Shown: piece after piece, positions 7,301 through 15,861 of the stretch | Numbering within the stretch: the stretch's first letter is position 1 | Layout of the letters: each line of letters opens with the position of its first letter | NCBI RefSeq assembly: GCF_018598175.1 | Contig: NZ_JAHESE010000047.1 | Location: 1-42,120 of the forward strand | Direction: 5' to 3' | Origin: Dawidia cretensis | Lineage (GTDB): Bacteria; Bacteroidota; Bacteroidia; Cytophagales; Cyclobacteriaceae | Length of the DNA stretch: 42,120 nucleotides | Notes under the pieces: generated by a model | The model's database searches: none | Seen by the model: only the letters and a program-made list of their open reading frames with translations | What the model was told of the DNA's origin: nothing | Program-made: the position numbers and the translations under genes

Positions 7301-8047
7301 TTATTTTATATTCATTCCACCATCTATAAAGAACTCCGCGCCGGTGATGAACGACGACGTTTCGTTGTTGGCCAGGTACAAGGCCAGGATGGCGACATCT
7401 TTGGCGGTCCCCGTTTTCGATAGTGGGATTTGTTGCACAATTGCCTCCCGCATGCCCTTCAGGGTCTGTTCATCAAAGCCGAACTTGTGCACCATCTCGG
7501 TTTCGGTCGGGCCCGGATTGATGACATTTACGCGAATCTTCCTGGGAGCAAATTCAACGGCGGCAATACGCATGAGCGTGTTGAGCGCAGCCTTACTGGC
7601 CGAATAAACCGACGTGCCGGGCATTGACAATGTGGCGCTGTTAGATGAAATTAAGACAACCGAGGCGCCGTCGTTCAGGATGGGAAGAAATTTCTGGAGG
7701 GTGAAGAAAGCACCTTTGAAGTTTATATTCATCAGGGAGTCAAACACATCTTCCGATGTGATTGCGATCGGTTGAAACGACGCAACGCCTGCGTTCACGA
7801 TAAGCACGTCAACCTTGCCATACTGCGAAGATACGTACTTCACGAGCGCGTCTGTGTCCGTGAGATTGCTTTGATCGCTGGTATAGTGATCTACACCCAG
7901 CGACGTTGCCGCGGCCTGCAACGCTTCTTTCCTTCGGCCTGTAATGACTACTTGTGCTCCCTGAGACTTTAATTCCTGTGCCGCGGCAAATCCGATGCCG
8001 CTGTTGCCGCCGGTGACGACCGCTATCTTATTTTTAAATGCACTCAT
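7301..8047 (-). CDS. SDR family oxidoreductase (classical)
   Basis: A 248-residue classical SDR: TGGNSGIG (residues 12-19), VNAG (84-87), Ser in LISSNS (about 135), Tyr148-x3-Lys152 in YSASK, and a C-terminal ITGAEFFIDGGM segment typical of tetrameric dehydrogenases. It probably reduces or oxidises a small carbonyl compound or electrophile with NADP(H) (Arg38-Arg39 after β2 favours NADP). It is first in an operon with the DoxX-like gene and diverges from the HxlR gene at 8122. A -7-like box TAGTTTCG (complement of 8070-8077) lies 23 bp ahead of its start. Confidence 0.88.
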   Translation of the reverse strand: MSAFKNKIAVVTGGNSGIGFAAAQELKSQGAQVVITGRRKEALQAAATSLGVDHYTSDQSNLTDTDALVKYVSSQYGKVDVLIVNAGVASFQPIAITSEDVFDSLMNINFKGAFFTLQKFLPILNDGASVVLISSNSATLSMPGTSVYSASKAALNTLMRIAAVEFAPRKIRVNVINPGPTETEMVHKFGFDEQTLKGMREAIVQQIPLSKTGTAKDVAILALYLANNETSSFITGAEFFIDGGMNIK

Positions 8048-8069
8048 ATATTTTTTTGAATTATGAATG

Positions 8070-8121
8070 CGAAACTAGCGGCAGGCTTGCTAACTTTGTT
8101 ACCTGTTACAAATAGGTTACC
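8070..8121. promoter_or_regulatory. divergent promoters and GTTAC repeats between SDR and HxlR genes
   Basis: Minus strand: CCGCTAGTTTCG with -7-like TAGTTTCG at 8077-8070 for the SDR. Plus strand: TAACTTTG (8091-8098) fits the -7 consensus for the HxlR gene. Directly after it lie three GTTAC(C/A) half-sites (8099-8104, 8105-8109 and 8116-8120) in the same orientation, placed where a bound HxlR dimer would block its own promoter. Confidence 0.45.
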
Positions 8122-8466
8122 ATGGTAAAACACGCAAAAACCGAATGCGATGATGCTCACTTTGCTGTACAAGATACCTTGTATGTCGTGGGTGGAAAGT
8201 GGAAGATGATGATCCTTTCCATTCTCGTCAGGTTTGGCACCAAGCGCTTTGGGGAGCTGGTGAAGCTCACCGGTATCTCTGCCCGGATTCTTTCGAAAGA
8301 GCTGAATGAGTTAGAGCAAAACAAGCTGATCAGTCGGAAGGTGTGTAATACCAAACCGATCACGGTGGAGTATTCGGCTACGGCTTATTCTAAGTCACTC
8401 GGCGACGTGATCAATGCCATGATCAAATGGGGGAGGAACCATAAGAAGAAGATCCGGGAGAAGTGA
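8122..8466 (+). CDS. HxlR family transcriptional regulator
   Basis: A 114-residue HxlR-type winged helix with VVGGKWKMMILSILVRFGTKRFGELVKLTGISARILSKELNELEQNKLI in the family order (GGKWK turn, helix 2, recognition helix) and a basic tail. A cysteine in the N-terminal ECDDAHFAVQ segment is near the position of the redox-sensing Cys of relatives. It starts immediately after GTTAC repeats and diverges from the SDR/DoxX operon, which it likely represses. Confidence 0.87.
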   Translation: MVKHAKTECDDAHFAVQDTLYVVGGKWKMMILSILVRFGTKRFGELVKLTGISARILSKELNELEQNKLISRKVCNTKPITVEYSATAYSKSLGDVINAMIKWGRNHKKKIREK

Positions 8467-8484
8467 TGAGCAGAATGTGTCGTT

Positions 8485-8982
8485 CTAGGCGATTGACAGC
8501 AGAATGACGTGTGTGTCATCTTGCAGTAATGCCAGGCTATCGCGCAAAGCTTTGATCCCGGCGATTTCTGCTTCCACCAGCGCCGGGTCACCTTCTTCTG
8601 CAAACTCTTTGTTGAAGGCCAGCAGCTCTCCCTGTGTAACCAGCTCCGGCGCTAATTTGTCGAGATACTGTTGACGGTGTTGGTAGGTTAGGATGAGCGT
8701 GGTATCTCCACGCTTTTGCGAAACGTCATCCGCGATGTCGTGCCGCTCACTTTCCCACAGGTTAATTTCCTTTTGCTCCTCCAGAAATGGTAGTAGTGTG
8801 GCAAAGGCATGACCTGAATAGTGAAAGTCAACTACCTCACGACTATTGGCTTGAAGCCAATTGTGGTATGTGTCGATAGTCTTTTTCGATAACCAGGTCT
8901 TTTGAACTTTGATCTCGGCGTTTGCTTGTAGTGCGGGTAGCTTGGCCGTTTCCAGTAGACGGAAGGTAGCGATGGAAGACAT
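8485..8982 (-). CDS. conserved-looking hypothetical protein (165 aa)
   Basis: A soluble protein of 165 residues with no signal peptide or membrane helix. The pattern is W-L-S-K-K-T-I-D-T-Y-H-N-W-L, then a short segment around DFHYSGHAFATLLPFL, a central TTLILTYQHRQQYLDKLAPEL helix, and a C-terminal ALRDSLALLQDDTHVILLSIA. I do not recognise a named family. It lies 11 bp before the start-distal end of the lipoprotein gene, in the same direction, so the two may be co-transcribed. Confidence 0.65.
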   Translation of the reverse strand: MSSIATFRLLETAKLPALQANAEIKVQKTWLSKKTIDTYHNWLQANSREVVDFHYSGHAFATLLPFLEEQKEINLWESERHDIADDVSQKRGDTTLILTYQHRQQYLDKLAPELVTQGELLAFNKEFAEEGDPALVEAEIAGIKALRDSLALLQDDTHVILLSIA

Positions 8983-8993
8983 ATATTCGTATT

Positions 8994-9806
8994 TTATCGT
9001 TCTGGGCGTTGTATCGGAGGCGGCATGGGCAGATCATACTTTTTGGCCGATTCCCTTATTTGCTGCCATTCTCGAATCTTGGCATTGTCAATATAGTCAA
9101 GATAGATGTTAGAATAAACATCGTTTCCGTAGTAATGAAACCGGAGACGGCATTCGACCTTTAGATTGCCTTTTTTGCGAAGGGCTTTTGCGACTAGCAT
9201 TTGGCCGGGCTGAATAAATTTGGCTTGTGAGCCAGTTCCACACCAATAAGAAATCTGGTTCTCAATGTCCACCCAGTTTCCCAGAGAATCTTTTGTCTGC
9301 CGGACTGTATGCCTAAGTTCCGAAAATGACGCAACATACAGTGGGGCCTTCGCGTAATTATATATCAAAACCGCGAAGGATTCATAATACTGAGTTGAGT
9401 CGGATACTTCTTTGGCATACTTATCGTAGTAGCGATATGCGTGCGGTAACGCCAGCAAGGTGTCAACCACTATTTTTACATTCGTGCTGTCAATTACTGC
9501 AATTTTTATGTCGGCACGGTCCAAAACGCTACCCGTGTCATGCTCGGAGTACGTTGACCGAGGTATTGGTTCCCTCCCCAAAAAAAGCGAGTCGGTCACT
9601 TGACCAATGTAATAGATGGGATAATACGCCGTGGTACGCCATTCATGGAATCGGTGGTATTCTGCGTCTTCGGGCAAGGTTGTTGAATCGATTATCGTCA
9701 GGGAATCGCTTTTGCCGATCGTAACAGGCGCTGGTTGTTGACAGGCGGTGACGACGAGTATTAGCGGCAGGAGCGGCCAACAGGCCGCCGTGATCGTGTA
9801 TTTCAT
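8994..9806 (-). CDS. lipoprotein of unknown function (270 aa)
   Basis: Signal peptide with lipobox LVVTAC and lipidated Cys22, followed by QQPAP; mature protein is rich in Tyr, Asp and Ser as in many exported Bacteroidota proteins. No catalytic motif is recognised. The C-terminal half holds a β-rich domain ending in NIYLDYIDNAKIREWQQIRE and a proline-rich tail. It is probably anchored in the outer or inner membrane facing the periplasm. It is upstream of the 165-residue hypothetical gene and divergent from the interrupted permease at 9977. Confidence 0.7.
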   Translation of the reverse strand: MKYTITAACWPLLPLILVVTACQQPAPVTIGKSDSLTIIDSTTLPEDAEYHRFHEWRTTAYYPIYYIGQVTDSLFLGREPIPRSTYSEHDTGSVLDRADIKIAVIDSTNVKIVVDTLLALPHAYRYYDKYAKEVSDSTQYYESFAVLIYNYAKAPLYVASFSELRHTVRQTKDSLGNWVDIENQISYWCGTGSQAKFIQPGQMLVAKALRKKGNLKVECRLRFHYYGNDVYSNIYLDYIDNAKIREWQQIRESAKKYDLPMPPPIQRPER

Positions 9807-9822
9807 ATCTGGTTTGATATAA

Positions 9823-9984
9823 ATGCCTTACGACGAAAAAGTCACAGGGTCGCTTCCGGACGGGCTTGTTCAGAATCGGACAATAGGATATATTGTATGT
9901 GATAAAATTGGCTGGGTTACCCCGTTTTGGATAGATGGCATAATTCTTATCGATACAATGCCCAAAACCCACGTGTATGTTTAA
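9823..9984 (+). CDS. possible 53-residue small ORF
   Basis: An ATG-started frame encodes 53 residues with a plausible composition (GYIVCDKIGWVTPFWIDG in the centre) and ends 8 bp inside the permease gene, an overlap typical of coupled genes. No family is recognised and no clear ribosome site is seen, so this may be chance. Confidence 0.22.
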   Translation: MPYDEKVTGSLPDGLVQNRTIGYIVCDKIGWVTPFWIDGIILIDTMPKTHVYV

Positions 9985-12331
9985 AAGCTATTTTACGGTC
10001 GGCTGGCGAAACCTCTTAAGAAGCAAAATACACTCGTTCGTCAATATCGGTGGACTTGCCGTCGGGATTGCCAGTTGCTTGCTGATTGGGTTGTATATAG
10101 CGGATGAATTGCGCTATGATCGTTATCATACTAACGCAGATCGAATTTACCGGGCAGTAGCCGAAGATTGGGCGAAGATGCCGCCGGCACTGGGGCCAGC
10201 CTTGACGACAACCTATCCGCACCTGGTGGAGCGCGCGGTGCGCTTGTGGCCGCTGTTCTCGCCTGCGAAGATGCGGCATCAGGACGTGGTGTTTGTCGAG
10301 TCGGGTGTGGTGTTTGCCGATGCGGATGTGTTTGATGTTTTTACCTGGCCGTTTGTCGCAGGTGATCCGACGAAAGCGCTTATTCCGAAAAACTCGGTTG
10401 TGCTGACACAGTCGATGGCGACGAAATATTTTGGGGCAAAAGATCCGTTGGGTGAGCAGATGAAGTTCTGGGGGGATGATTTGACGGTCACCGGCGTCAT
10501 GGAAGATGTACCGCACGACTCGCATCTTCAGTTTGATTTTTTGATATCGCTGCCAACGCTGCAGCTGGTCATGGGTGATCGCGTCGATGAACGATGGGAC
10601 ATGCCGGTATTCTATACGTACATTCTGACAAAATCAGGAACGACCGCAAGTCAGCTGGAGGATGCCGTAAGTCAGTTGGTTAAAAAGAATGTAACGGATT
10701 CACCGGCAACGGTGGCGTTGCAGCCTCTGGCAAGCATTCATTTGCATTCGGACTTAAAAGGCGAGTTTAGTTCGGGGGGCAATCTTTCATATTTATATAT
10801 CCTGGGTACTGCGGCACTTTTTATTTTGCTCTTGGCCGGAGTAAATTTTACAAACCTCACGACGGCGCGTGCAACCACCCGTGCGCGGGAAGTAGGCATG
10901 CGGCAAACCCTGGGGGCTGTACGGCGTCAGCTGGTGGAGCAGTTCTTTGGTGAAGCGCTTATCACCACGGTGATGGCGTGGGTGATTGCCAATGCGTTGG
11001 CTGCTTCCATGATACCAGCCTTTAACCAATTCACCGGTAAGCAGATTCAACTGCCTGACCTGTTTAGTATATCTTGGCTGGGTGGGTCTTTTATGGTGGT
11101 GTTATTTATTAGTTTTTGTGCAGGGTCGTATCCGGCGTTTTTCCTGACACGGTTAAAGCCGGTGAGCTCGTTGAAGGGCTCGGGAGGCGTGCGTGCTTCC
11201 AGTCCGTTGGTTATAAAAGGATTGATCGTTTTTCAGTTTATGATTTCTACATTCTTCCTGACGGGGATGGTTGTTGTGTTGCTTCAACTTCGTTATATCC
11301 AAAGCAAGGAACTGGGATTTGATCAGGAGCAAGTTATTGTTTTGGATGGCGATGGATTTCCGGTGTTGAAGCAGTCGCTTCGGTCCGTGGCGGGAGTAGA
11401 GCAGGTAGCGGGTGTTCCGCAGGTATTTCCTGCGCCGCTGCCGGCGAGTTCGTTTCGGGCGGAGGGTATTGTGACGGATTCTACGAATCGAATGGCATAC
11501 TATGGTGTGACACCGGGCTTTATTGAAACGATGGGAATTACGCTGGTTGCAGGTCTGCCTTTTGCAGAAGGTTCGATGAAGGATGAGCAGGAAGCCTTTG
11601 TGCTGAACGAATCGGCGGTGCATGATCTTGGGTGGACTGCCGAGGAGGCGATTGGCAAACCTTTTTCGATGTTTGTGCCGCCGTTAAACGGCGGTTCCGA
11701 AGTATGGCGCAACGGGTATATTACTGGCGTTGTGCGCGATTTTAATCATGACGTGCTGTATGAGAAGGTATCTCCGCTGGTGTTATATCCCAGCTACGAC
11801 ATGAATCTGACATTTGTTCGGACTCAACGGACTCCCGAGGTCATTTCCGCTATTCAGGCAGTGTGGAAGAAAGTGAATCCCGATGCGCCTTTTCAGTATT
11901 ACTTTCTCGACGACCGGATTCGACAATAGTATGAGTCGGAGATGAAACTGGGGGCGCTTGTCACGGCCGCAACGGGGCTCGCGGTGATTATTGCGTGTCT
12001 TGGGCTTTCGGGGCTTGTTTCATTTTCTGCCAATCAACGGACAAAGGAGATTGGGATTCGTAAGGTCATGGGAGCATCTGCCCGACAGGTTGTTTCGTTG
12101 CTGTCACGTGACTTTGTTAAACTGGTTGGCCTGGCGACTGTGCTGTCGTTGCCAATAGCGTATTATGCTTTAAGCATTTGGATCACAAACTTTGCTTATC
12201 ACATCGAGCTGTCGTGGGTGATTTTTATCGTGGCAGGTTTGTGTACACTGAGTGTTGCTATGATAACGGTGATCTTGCAGTCGCTGCGTGTGGCGTTGGC
12301 ACGGCCGACAGAGTCGTTACGGGCGGAGTAG
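9977..12331 (+). pseudogene. FtsX/MacB-type ABC transporter permease, interrupted by an in-frame TAG
   Basis: One continuous reading frame of 784 codons if the TAG at 11927-11929 is ignored. Before the stop are 650 residues: MFKSYFTVGWRNL start, first membrane helix near residues 20-42, MacB periplasmic domain, FtsX helices 1-3 (about 285-400), a second RSSPLVIKGLIVFQF-type helix near 410-440 and a second periplasmic domain. After the stop come YESEMKLG, then the last FtsX domain with TKEIGIRKVMGAS and the terminal LRAE. The codon replaced is probably the Leu of the usual R(L)YxxE junction. Either the permease has lost its last three helices, or the stop is read through or is a sequence error. 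No ATPase gene is adjacent. Confidence 0.85.
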
Positions 12332-12356
12332 CGCGTGATTTTGTTGGGAGAGATTG

Positions 12357-12364
12357 TATATTTG
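12357..12364 (+). promoter_or_regulatory. -7 box of a possibly leaderless mRNA
   Basis: TATATTTG fits TAnnTTTG and ends only 4 bp before the ATG at 12369, so transcription would start at or next to the start codon. The same spacing is seen at 36949-36956 ahead of the XRE gene. Confidence 0.4.
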
Positions 12365-12368
12365 AGTT

Positions 12369-13022
12369 ATGGAAAATATTCTGCTGACCGGGGGCACCGG
12401 TAATCTGGGTAAAACAGTCGTGAAGGTTTTGGCTGATGGAGGTTATCACGTACACCTCGCGGTACGGAAGGAAGTGGCGGGTGTTGGAAATGTATCGCAT
12501 TACCCGACGGAGTTAACGGACAGTGCACAGGCCGGGGCCTTTGTGCAGAACGTTATCAACGTTGGCAAGAGCATCCGGACGGGTGTTTTTCTGGCGGGCG
12601 GCTTTGCGGCGGGCAATCTGGCCAAGACGTCGATGGAGGATATTCACTCCATGATCCAGGTGAATTTTGCGACTGCGTTCAACACGGCCCAAGAGCTGAT
12701 TGCGTATTATAAGACCGTTGGCGGGGGCAAACTTATTTTTGTAGGTTCTAAGGCGGCGATGGATTTTAAAGGCGCGGGTAACACGCTGGCGTATTCTCTG
12801 TCGAAGCAGCTGTTGTATAATTTTTCGACGCTGATCAATGAATCGGAAAAGGCGTCTGGAATTACTTCTCATATTTTGCTACCGGGTACTATCGATACGG
12901 AGACAAACCGCGGCTTCATGCCGAATGCCGACTTCTCAAAGTGGGTTAAGCCCGAGGCTATGGCGGGCGTCATAAAAGATATTGTTGCGGGGATGGAGAT
13001 GAGGCCTGTCATTGAGTTTTAG
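12369..13022 (+). CDS. SDR family oxidoreductase (217 aa, short)
   Basis: Begins with the Rossmann loop TGGTGNLG (residues 7-14) and keeps an active-site Tyr142-x3-Lys146 (YSLSK) with Ser127 in VGSKAA as the probable third member. The NNAG motif is replaced by LAGGFA (75-80), as in short SDRs related to dihydropteridine-reductase-like proteins. A length of 217 is short for classical SDRs but fits that branch. The substrate is unknown. It is in the same direction as the broken permease upstream and the SDR-AraC pair downstream, with its own promoter-like TATATTTG. Confidence 0.8.
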   Translation: MENILLTGGTGNLGKTVVKVLADGGYHVHLAVRKEVAGVGNVSHYPTELTDSAQAGAFVQNVINVGKSIRTGVFLAGGFAAGNLAKTSMEDIHSMIQVNFATAFNTAQELIAYYKTVGGGKLIFVGSKAAMDFKGAGNTLAYSLSKQLLYNFSTLINESEKASGITSHILLPGTIDTETNRGFMPNADFSKWVKPEAMAGVIKDIVAGMEMRPVIEF

Positions 13023-13052
13023 CAACCGTCGGTCGAAGCAGTGATTTTCAGA

Positions 13053-13117
13053 TCCGTTTTGGCAACAGCGTGCTCCATTTAGGACACTGACTGTTTTTTA
13101 GCGTTCCGCTAATTTTG
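13053..13117 (+). promoter_or_regulatory. AraC-type direct repeats plus -7 box upstream of SDR
   Basis: TCCGTTTTGG (13053) and TCCATTTAGG (13074) are imperfect direct repeats exactly 21 bp apart. TAATTTTG (13110-13117), in the context CCGCTAATTTTG, is the -7 box; from the second repeat to the box is 36 bp, the same distance as at 6328-6292. The downstream AraC gene (13883) is the likely binder. Confidence 0.5.
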
Positions 13118-13130
13118 AATAAAAATTAAG

Positions 13131-13871
13131 ATGGAAACTAAACTAACAGGAAAAGTTGTCGCCGTGACCGGCGCGAGTAGTGGTATTGGAAAAGCCATTG
13201 CGCTGGTACTGGCCAAACAAGGCGCCAAACTGGTGTTGGGCGCCCGGCGTGCAGATCAATTGGAAAAAATTGAGGCTGAGATTCAGACGGCAGGTGGTGA
13301 AGCGATTTCCGTTGTGACGGATGTGAGCGTACGCACGGATCTTTTGAATTTGGTACAGCAATCCTGTGACCATTTCGGTCGTCTGGATGTGATCGTCAAT
13401 AATGCGGGGGTGGCTCCGCTTTCGCGGATTGACGCGGTGGATGTAGCAGGGTGGGAGGCGATGATTGATATAAACCTGAAAGGTGTGTTGTATGGCATGG
13501 CAGCCGCGATCCCCGTATTTCAAAAACAGCAATCGGGTCATATAGTCAATATTATTTCTACGTCGGGTCTTAAGATCTCGCCCACGATGGGGGTGTACGC
13601 AGCCACAAAAAATGCGGTGCGTACCGTAACAGAAGCATTCCGGCAGGAGTCCGATGGCAAGATCCGGATTACGGGCATATCACCCGGGGTCGTGAACACG
13701 GAACTTGCGCAGAGCATCCGGGATTCGAAGACGAGAGACAGCATCCAGTCCTTTATGGATACGATGTCAATTTCACCGGAAAGTATTGCCCATACAGTTG
13801 CTTTTGCAATAAGCCAGCCAGCGGACGTGGAAATTGGCGATATTACGATCCGGCCGTCGGTTCAGAATTAG
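13131..13871 (+). CDS. SDR family oxidoreductase (classical, YdfG/serine-dehydrogenase-like)
   Basis: A 246-residue classical SDR with TGASSGIG (13-20), Arg39-Arg40 after β2 (NADP preference), NNAG (90-93), Ser in IISTSG (about 143), and Tyr156-x3-Lys160 (YAATK). The GVYAATKNAVRTVTEAFRQES and GISPGVVNTEL segments resemble the YdfG-type NADP-dependent 3-hydroxy-acid dehydrogenases; a broad hydroxyacid or aldehyde substrate is plausible but not shown. It is followed 11 bp later by an AraC regulator, forming a regulator-enzyme operon. Confidence 0.88.
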   Translation: METKLTGKVVAVTGASSGIGKAIALVLAKQGAKLVLGARRADQLEKIEAEIQTAGGEAISVVTDVSVRTDLLNLVQQSCDHFGRLDVIVNNAGVAPLSRIDAVDVAGWEAMIDINLKGVLYGMAAAIPVFQKQQSGHIVNIISTSGLKISPTMGVYAATKNAVRTVTEAFRQESDGKIRITGISPGVVNTELAQSIRDSKTRDSIQSFMDTMSISPESIAHTVAFAISQPADVEIGDITIRPSVQN

Positions 13872-13882
13872 AGTATTTCGCG

Positions 13883-14791
13883 ATGAATCATTCAACAATA
13901 TACGCGTTCAACAGTATCGCTGAGCTCATGCGGTATTTGATTCAGCCCAGTCCGGCGCATCCGCTTATTTCTATTATGAAGTATGATGCACAGAACAGAC
14001 AGATCGGTACGCCGGGTGACCGCATCTCGTTGGACTTTTATAAAATATCATTCAAGACGAGCTTTTCTGGAAAGATAAAATACGGTCAGAGCTATTATGA
14101 TTTTGAAGACGGCGGTCTGGCATTCATCGCGCCGCGCCAGATTGTTTTCACACCCGATACGGAATATGGCTACGAGGGCTATTCATTATTCTTCCATCCG
14201 GATTTTCTGCGGAAATATCCACTGATGAATACGATTCAGCAATACGGTTTTTTTCATTATTCGACGAGCGAAGCGTTGTTTCTGTCGGCGAAGGAAAAGA
14301 AAGTGGTTGAGGCTTTATTCAATAGCATGCAGGACGAGCTCAATAATAATATTGATGCCTTCAGTCAGGATATACTCATCACGCAGATAGAGCAACTTCT
14401 TGCGGTGAGCAACCGCTTTTACAACAGGCAGTTCATTACGCAACGGGTGGTTAATAATGATTTGATTGCTCGCATGGAGAAAATCTTGTCGGATCATTTC
14501 GCTGGTGAGCAGGTAAACGAGGGGCTACCCACCGTGCAGCAGATCGCGGACGCACTACATGTCTCTCCGCATTACCTGGGTGATATGTTGCGTTCGGTGA
14601 CGGGGCAGAACACGCAGCAACACATCCATAGTATGGTGATCGAGAAGGCAAAGGAAATGCTGAGTGTCGGTACTCTTACCGTTGCTGAAGTTGCGTACCA
14701 GCTTGGTTTTGGTCAGCCGCAGTCGTTCAATAAGCTCTTTAAGAGAAAGACGGGTGTGACGCCAATGGAGTATCGGAAGTCGTTTAATTGA
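13883..14791 (+). CDS. AraC family transcriptional regulator
   Basis: A 302-residue protein with a cupin-type N-terminal sensor (FIAPRQIVFTPDT...GYSLFFHPDFL), a linker helix, and a C-terminal AraC DNA-binding domain: PTVQQIADALHVSPHYLGDMLRSVTGQ (first HTH) and LTVAEVAYQLGFGQPQSFNKLFKRKTGVTPMEYR (second HTH, conserved GF-x4-SFNKLFKRKTG). It is 11 bp downstream of the SDR it probably controls. Its 3' end overlaps by 8 bp the remains of a Crp/Fnr gene on the other strand. Confidence 0.88.
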   Translation: MNHSTIYAFNSIAELMRYLIQPSPAHPLISIMKYDAQNRQIGTPGDRISLDFYKISFKTSFSGKIKYGQSYYDFEDGGLAFIAPRQIVFTPDTEYGYEGYSLFFHPDFLRKYPLMNTIQQYGFFHYSTSEALFLSAKEKKVVEALFNSMQDELNNNIDAFSQDILITQIEQLLAVSNRFYNRQFITQRVVNNDLIARMEKILSDHFAGEQVNEGLPTVQQIADALHVSPHYLGDMLRSVTGQNTQQHIHSMVIEKAKEMLSVGTLTVAEVAYQLGFGQPQSFNKLFKRKTGVTPMEYRKSFN

Positions 14792-15062
14792 GATCGTTAG
14801 ACGTTTTTGTCATTGTTTTTCTGATCCGGGAGAGGAATTGTGTGGTCATGCCTAAGTAGGAGGCAAGCACATATTGCGGCAGGCGATTGACCAGGGCTGG
14901 ATACGTCTCGATAAATCAGCGTAGCGTTCTTCGGCGGTACGCGTGAGCGCAGAGATGATGCGTCGCTGGTGGTATGCAGCAGTCCCTTCGGCTCCTATAC
15001 GGAAGAAGGTTTCGGATTTATGATTCGCCTGTTGTTCTTTCGTGGCAGGCGTTCACATGGTG
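14784..15062 (-). pseudogene. Crp/Fnr-family regulator, C-terminal remnant with frameshift
   Basis: Minus-strand translation gives a Crp/Fnr C-terminus in two frames. Upstream frame: FFRIGAEGTAAYHQRRIISA then LTRTAEERYAD; after a shift the other frame continues FIETYPALVNRLPQYVLASY, then LGMTTQFLSRIRKTMTK and a stop. The join GATTTATC needs one more T (GATTTTATC). LASYLG-T-QFLSRIRK is the HTH recognition region of the Bacteroidota Crp/Fnr group. The N-terminal cyclic-nucleotide-type sensor is absent, and the remnant stops where the REP-like repeat at 15067 begins. It is clearly non-functional, or else a sequence error plus truncation. Confidence 0.8.
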
Positions 15063-15066
15063 CCTT

Positions 15067-15134
15067 GCCAGTCTGAAGACTGGCATTGGGGTAGGCACAA
15101 GTCGCCCTCCCTTCGGTCGGAAGACTTGCGCCAG
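15067..15134 (+). repeat. REP-like double-hairpin repeat, copy 3
   Basis: First hairpin GCCAGTCTGAAGACTGGC (15067-15084), a perfect palindrome around GA. The second has outer stem CAAGTC / GACTTG and inner C-rich and TCGG-type sequence, ending in CGCCAG. It is nearly identical to copy 4 (16431-16499), in the same orientation. Confidence 0.85.
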
Positions 15135-15160
15135 ATTGGTGTTTTTTTGTCGTTGTACGC

Positions 15161-15215
15161 ATAGGGCTTTGATAGGGCTTTAGTACGGCTTAAGTAGGGC
15201 TTTAGTAGGGAGTAT
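15161..15215. repeat. 11-bp tandem repeat, about five units
   Basis: Units ATAGGGCTTTG, ATAGGGCTTTA, GTACGGCTTAA, GTAGGGCTTTA and GTAGGGAGTAT follow each other without gaps. Non-coding; lies between the REP copy and the 10-bp array. Confidence 0.75.
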
Positions 15216-15289
15216 CCCGCGCTTGTTTTTTCTCTCCCTCCAAGTACTGATATCGTTTCATTTTTTGCAAGGCTTTGGTATCCTTTTCC

Positions 15290-15359
15290 GGGAACTGTTG
15301 GGAACATATAGGAACAAAAGGGAACAAATAGGAATACATGGGAACATGTGGGAACTGTT
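15290..15359. repeat. 10-bp tandem repeat, seven units
   Basis: Seven contiguous 10-bp units of pattern (G/A)GGAA(C/T)nnnn, for example GGGAACTGTT, GGGAACATAT, AGGAACAAAA and GGGAACATGT; the first and last units are identical. A 10-bp period is close to one helical turn, so the conserved GGAAC faces one side of the helix. The 125-residue minus-strand frame across this area is repeat-derived and not a gene. Confidence 0.8.
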
Positions 15360-15472
15360 GTTATGGTTTGTCTCGCGCTGCGGGTATGTTTGAATCGCGG
15401 TAGATAGTGGTATTGGATTCGGCACGGCAAAGCTAGTCGATGGGCTTTGGTTGTGAATCGTGCTGAGCTTAT

Positions 15473-15835
15473 TTAGAAAGTGGCTTTAAACTGTGTTGGA
15501 CTCAGGTTACAGAATTCATCATAGGCTCCGTTGGCGATAAAGAGTTTGGGCCGGTCTGTCAAATTGAATACGCGATACAAAAAGAAATTTGTGCTGTTGT
15601 GTTTCGCGAAGTGGTATTCCAGTGCTGTGAAATAGAACGGCGTTTCCTTGGTGAGCTTTGTAGCTTTTACTTCAATGTATCGATCGGTGCCGTTGGTATT
15701 TCGAGAAAGGATGTCGGAGCCTAATCCATCTCCTTTGGTTTCGGATATCCATTCAATTTGGTCCGCGAAGCTCACCGTGCTAGGAGTTGTAATTTTAAGG
15801 GATATTGTAAGCCGGATGGTAGAAGTGATGTACAC
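15473..15835 (-). CDS. DUF3883-like domain protein, N-terminally short
   Basis: A 120-residue protein whose body reads WISETKGDGLGSDILSRN, then DRYIEVKATKLTKETPFYFT, then a short linker and NFFLYRVFNL. This is the order of the DUF3883 (NOV C-terminal) domain, with nuclease-like GxGxDI and IEVK residues recalling PD-(D/E)xK folds, usually found at the C-terminus of large restriction or helicase-associated proteins. Here it stands almost alone. The first 25 residues are hydrophobic/Thr-rich and not domain-like, so this is probably the remnant of a larger protein or a doubtful start. Confidence 0.6.
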   Translation of the reverse strand: MYITSTIRLTISLKITTPSTVSFADQIEWISETKGDGLGSDILSRNTNGTDRYIEVKATKLTKETPFYFTALEYHFAKHNSTNFFLYRVFNLTDRPKLFIANGAYDEFCNLSPTQFKATF

Positions 15836-15861
15836 CGGCAGATGAGGTTTCTCGACTTATT

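Noticed and set aside
9643-9972. 109-codon minus-strand frame upstream of the lipoprotein
   Set aside because: Overlaps the lipoprotein N-terminus in another frame; Arg/His-rich and unlike a protein.
15290-15359. Possible CRISPR-like array
   Set aside because: Units are 10 bp with no unique spacers and no cas genes.
15053-15430. 125-codon minus-strand open frame
   Set aside because: It is made of the REP copy and the 10-bp and 11-bp tandem repeats; no protein-like pattern.
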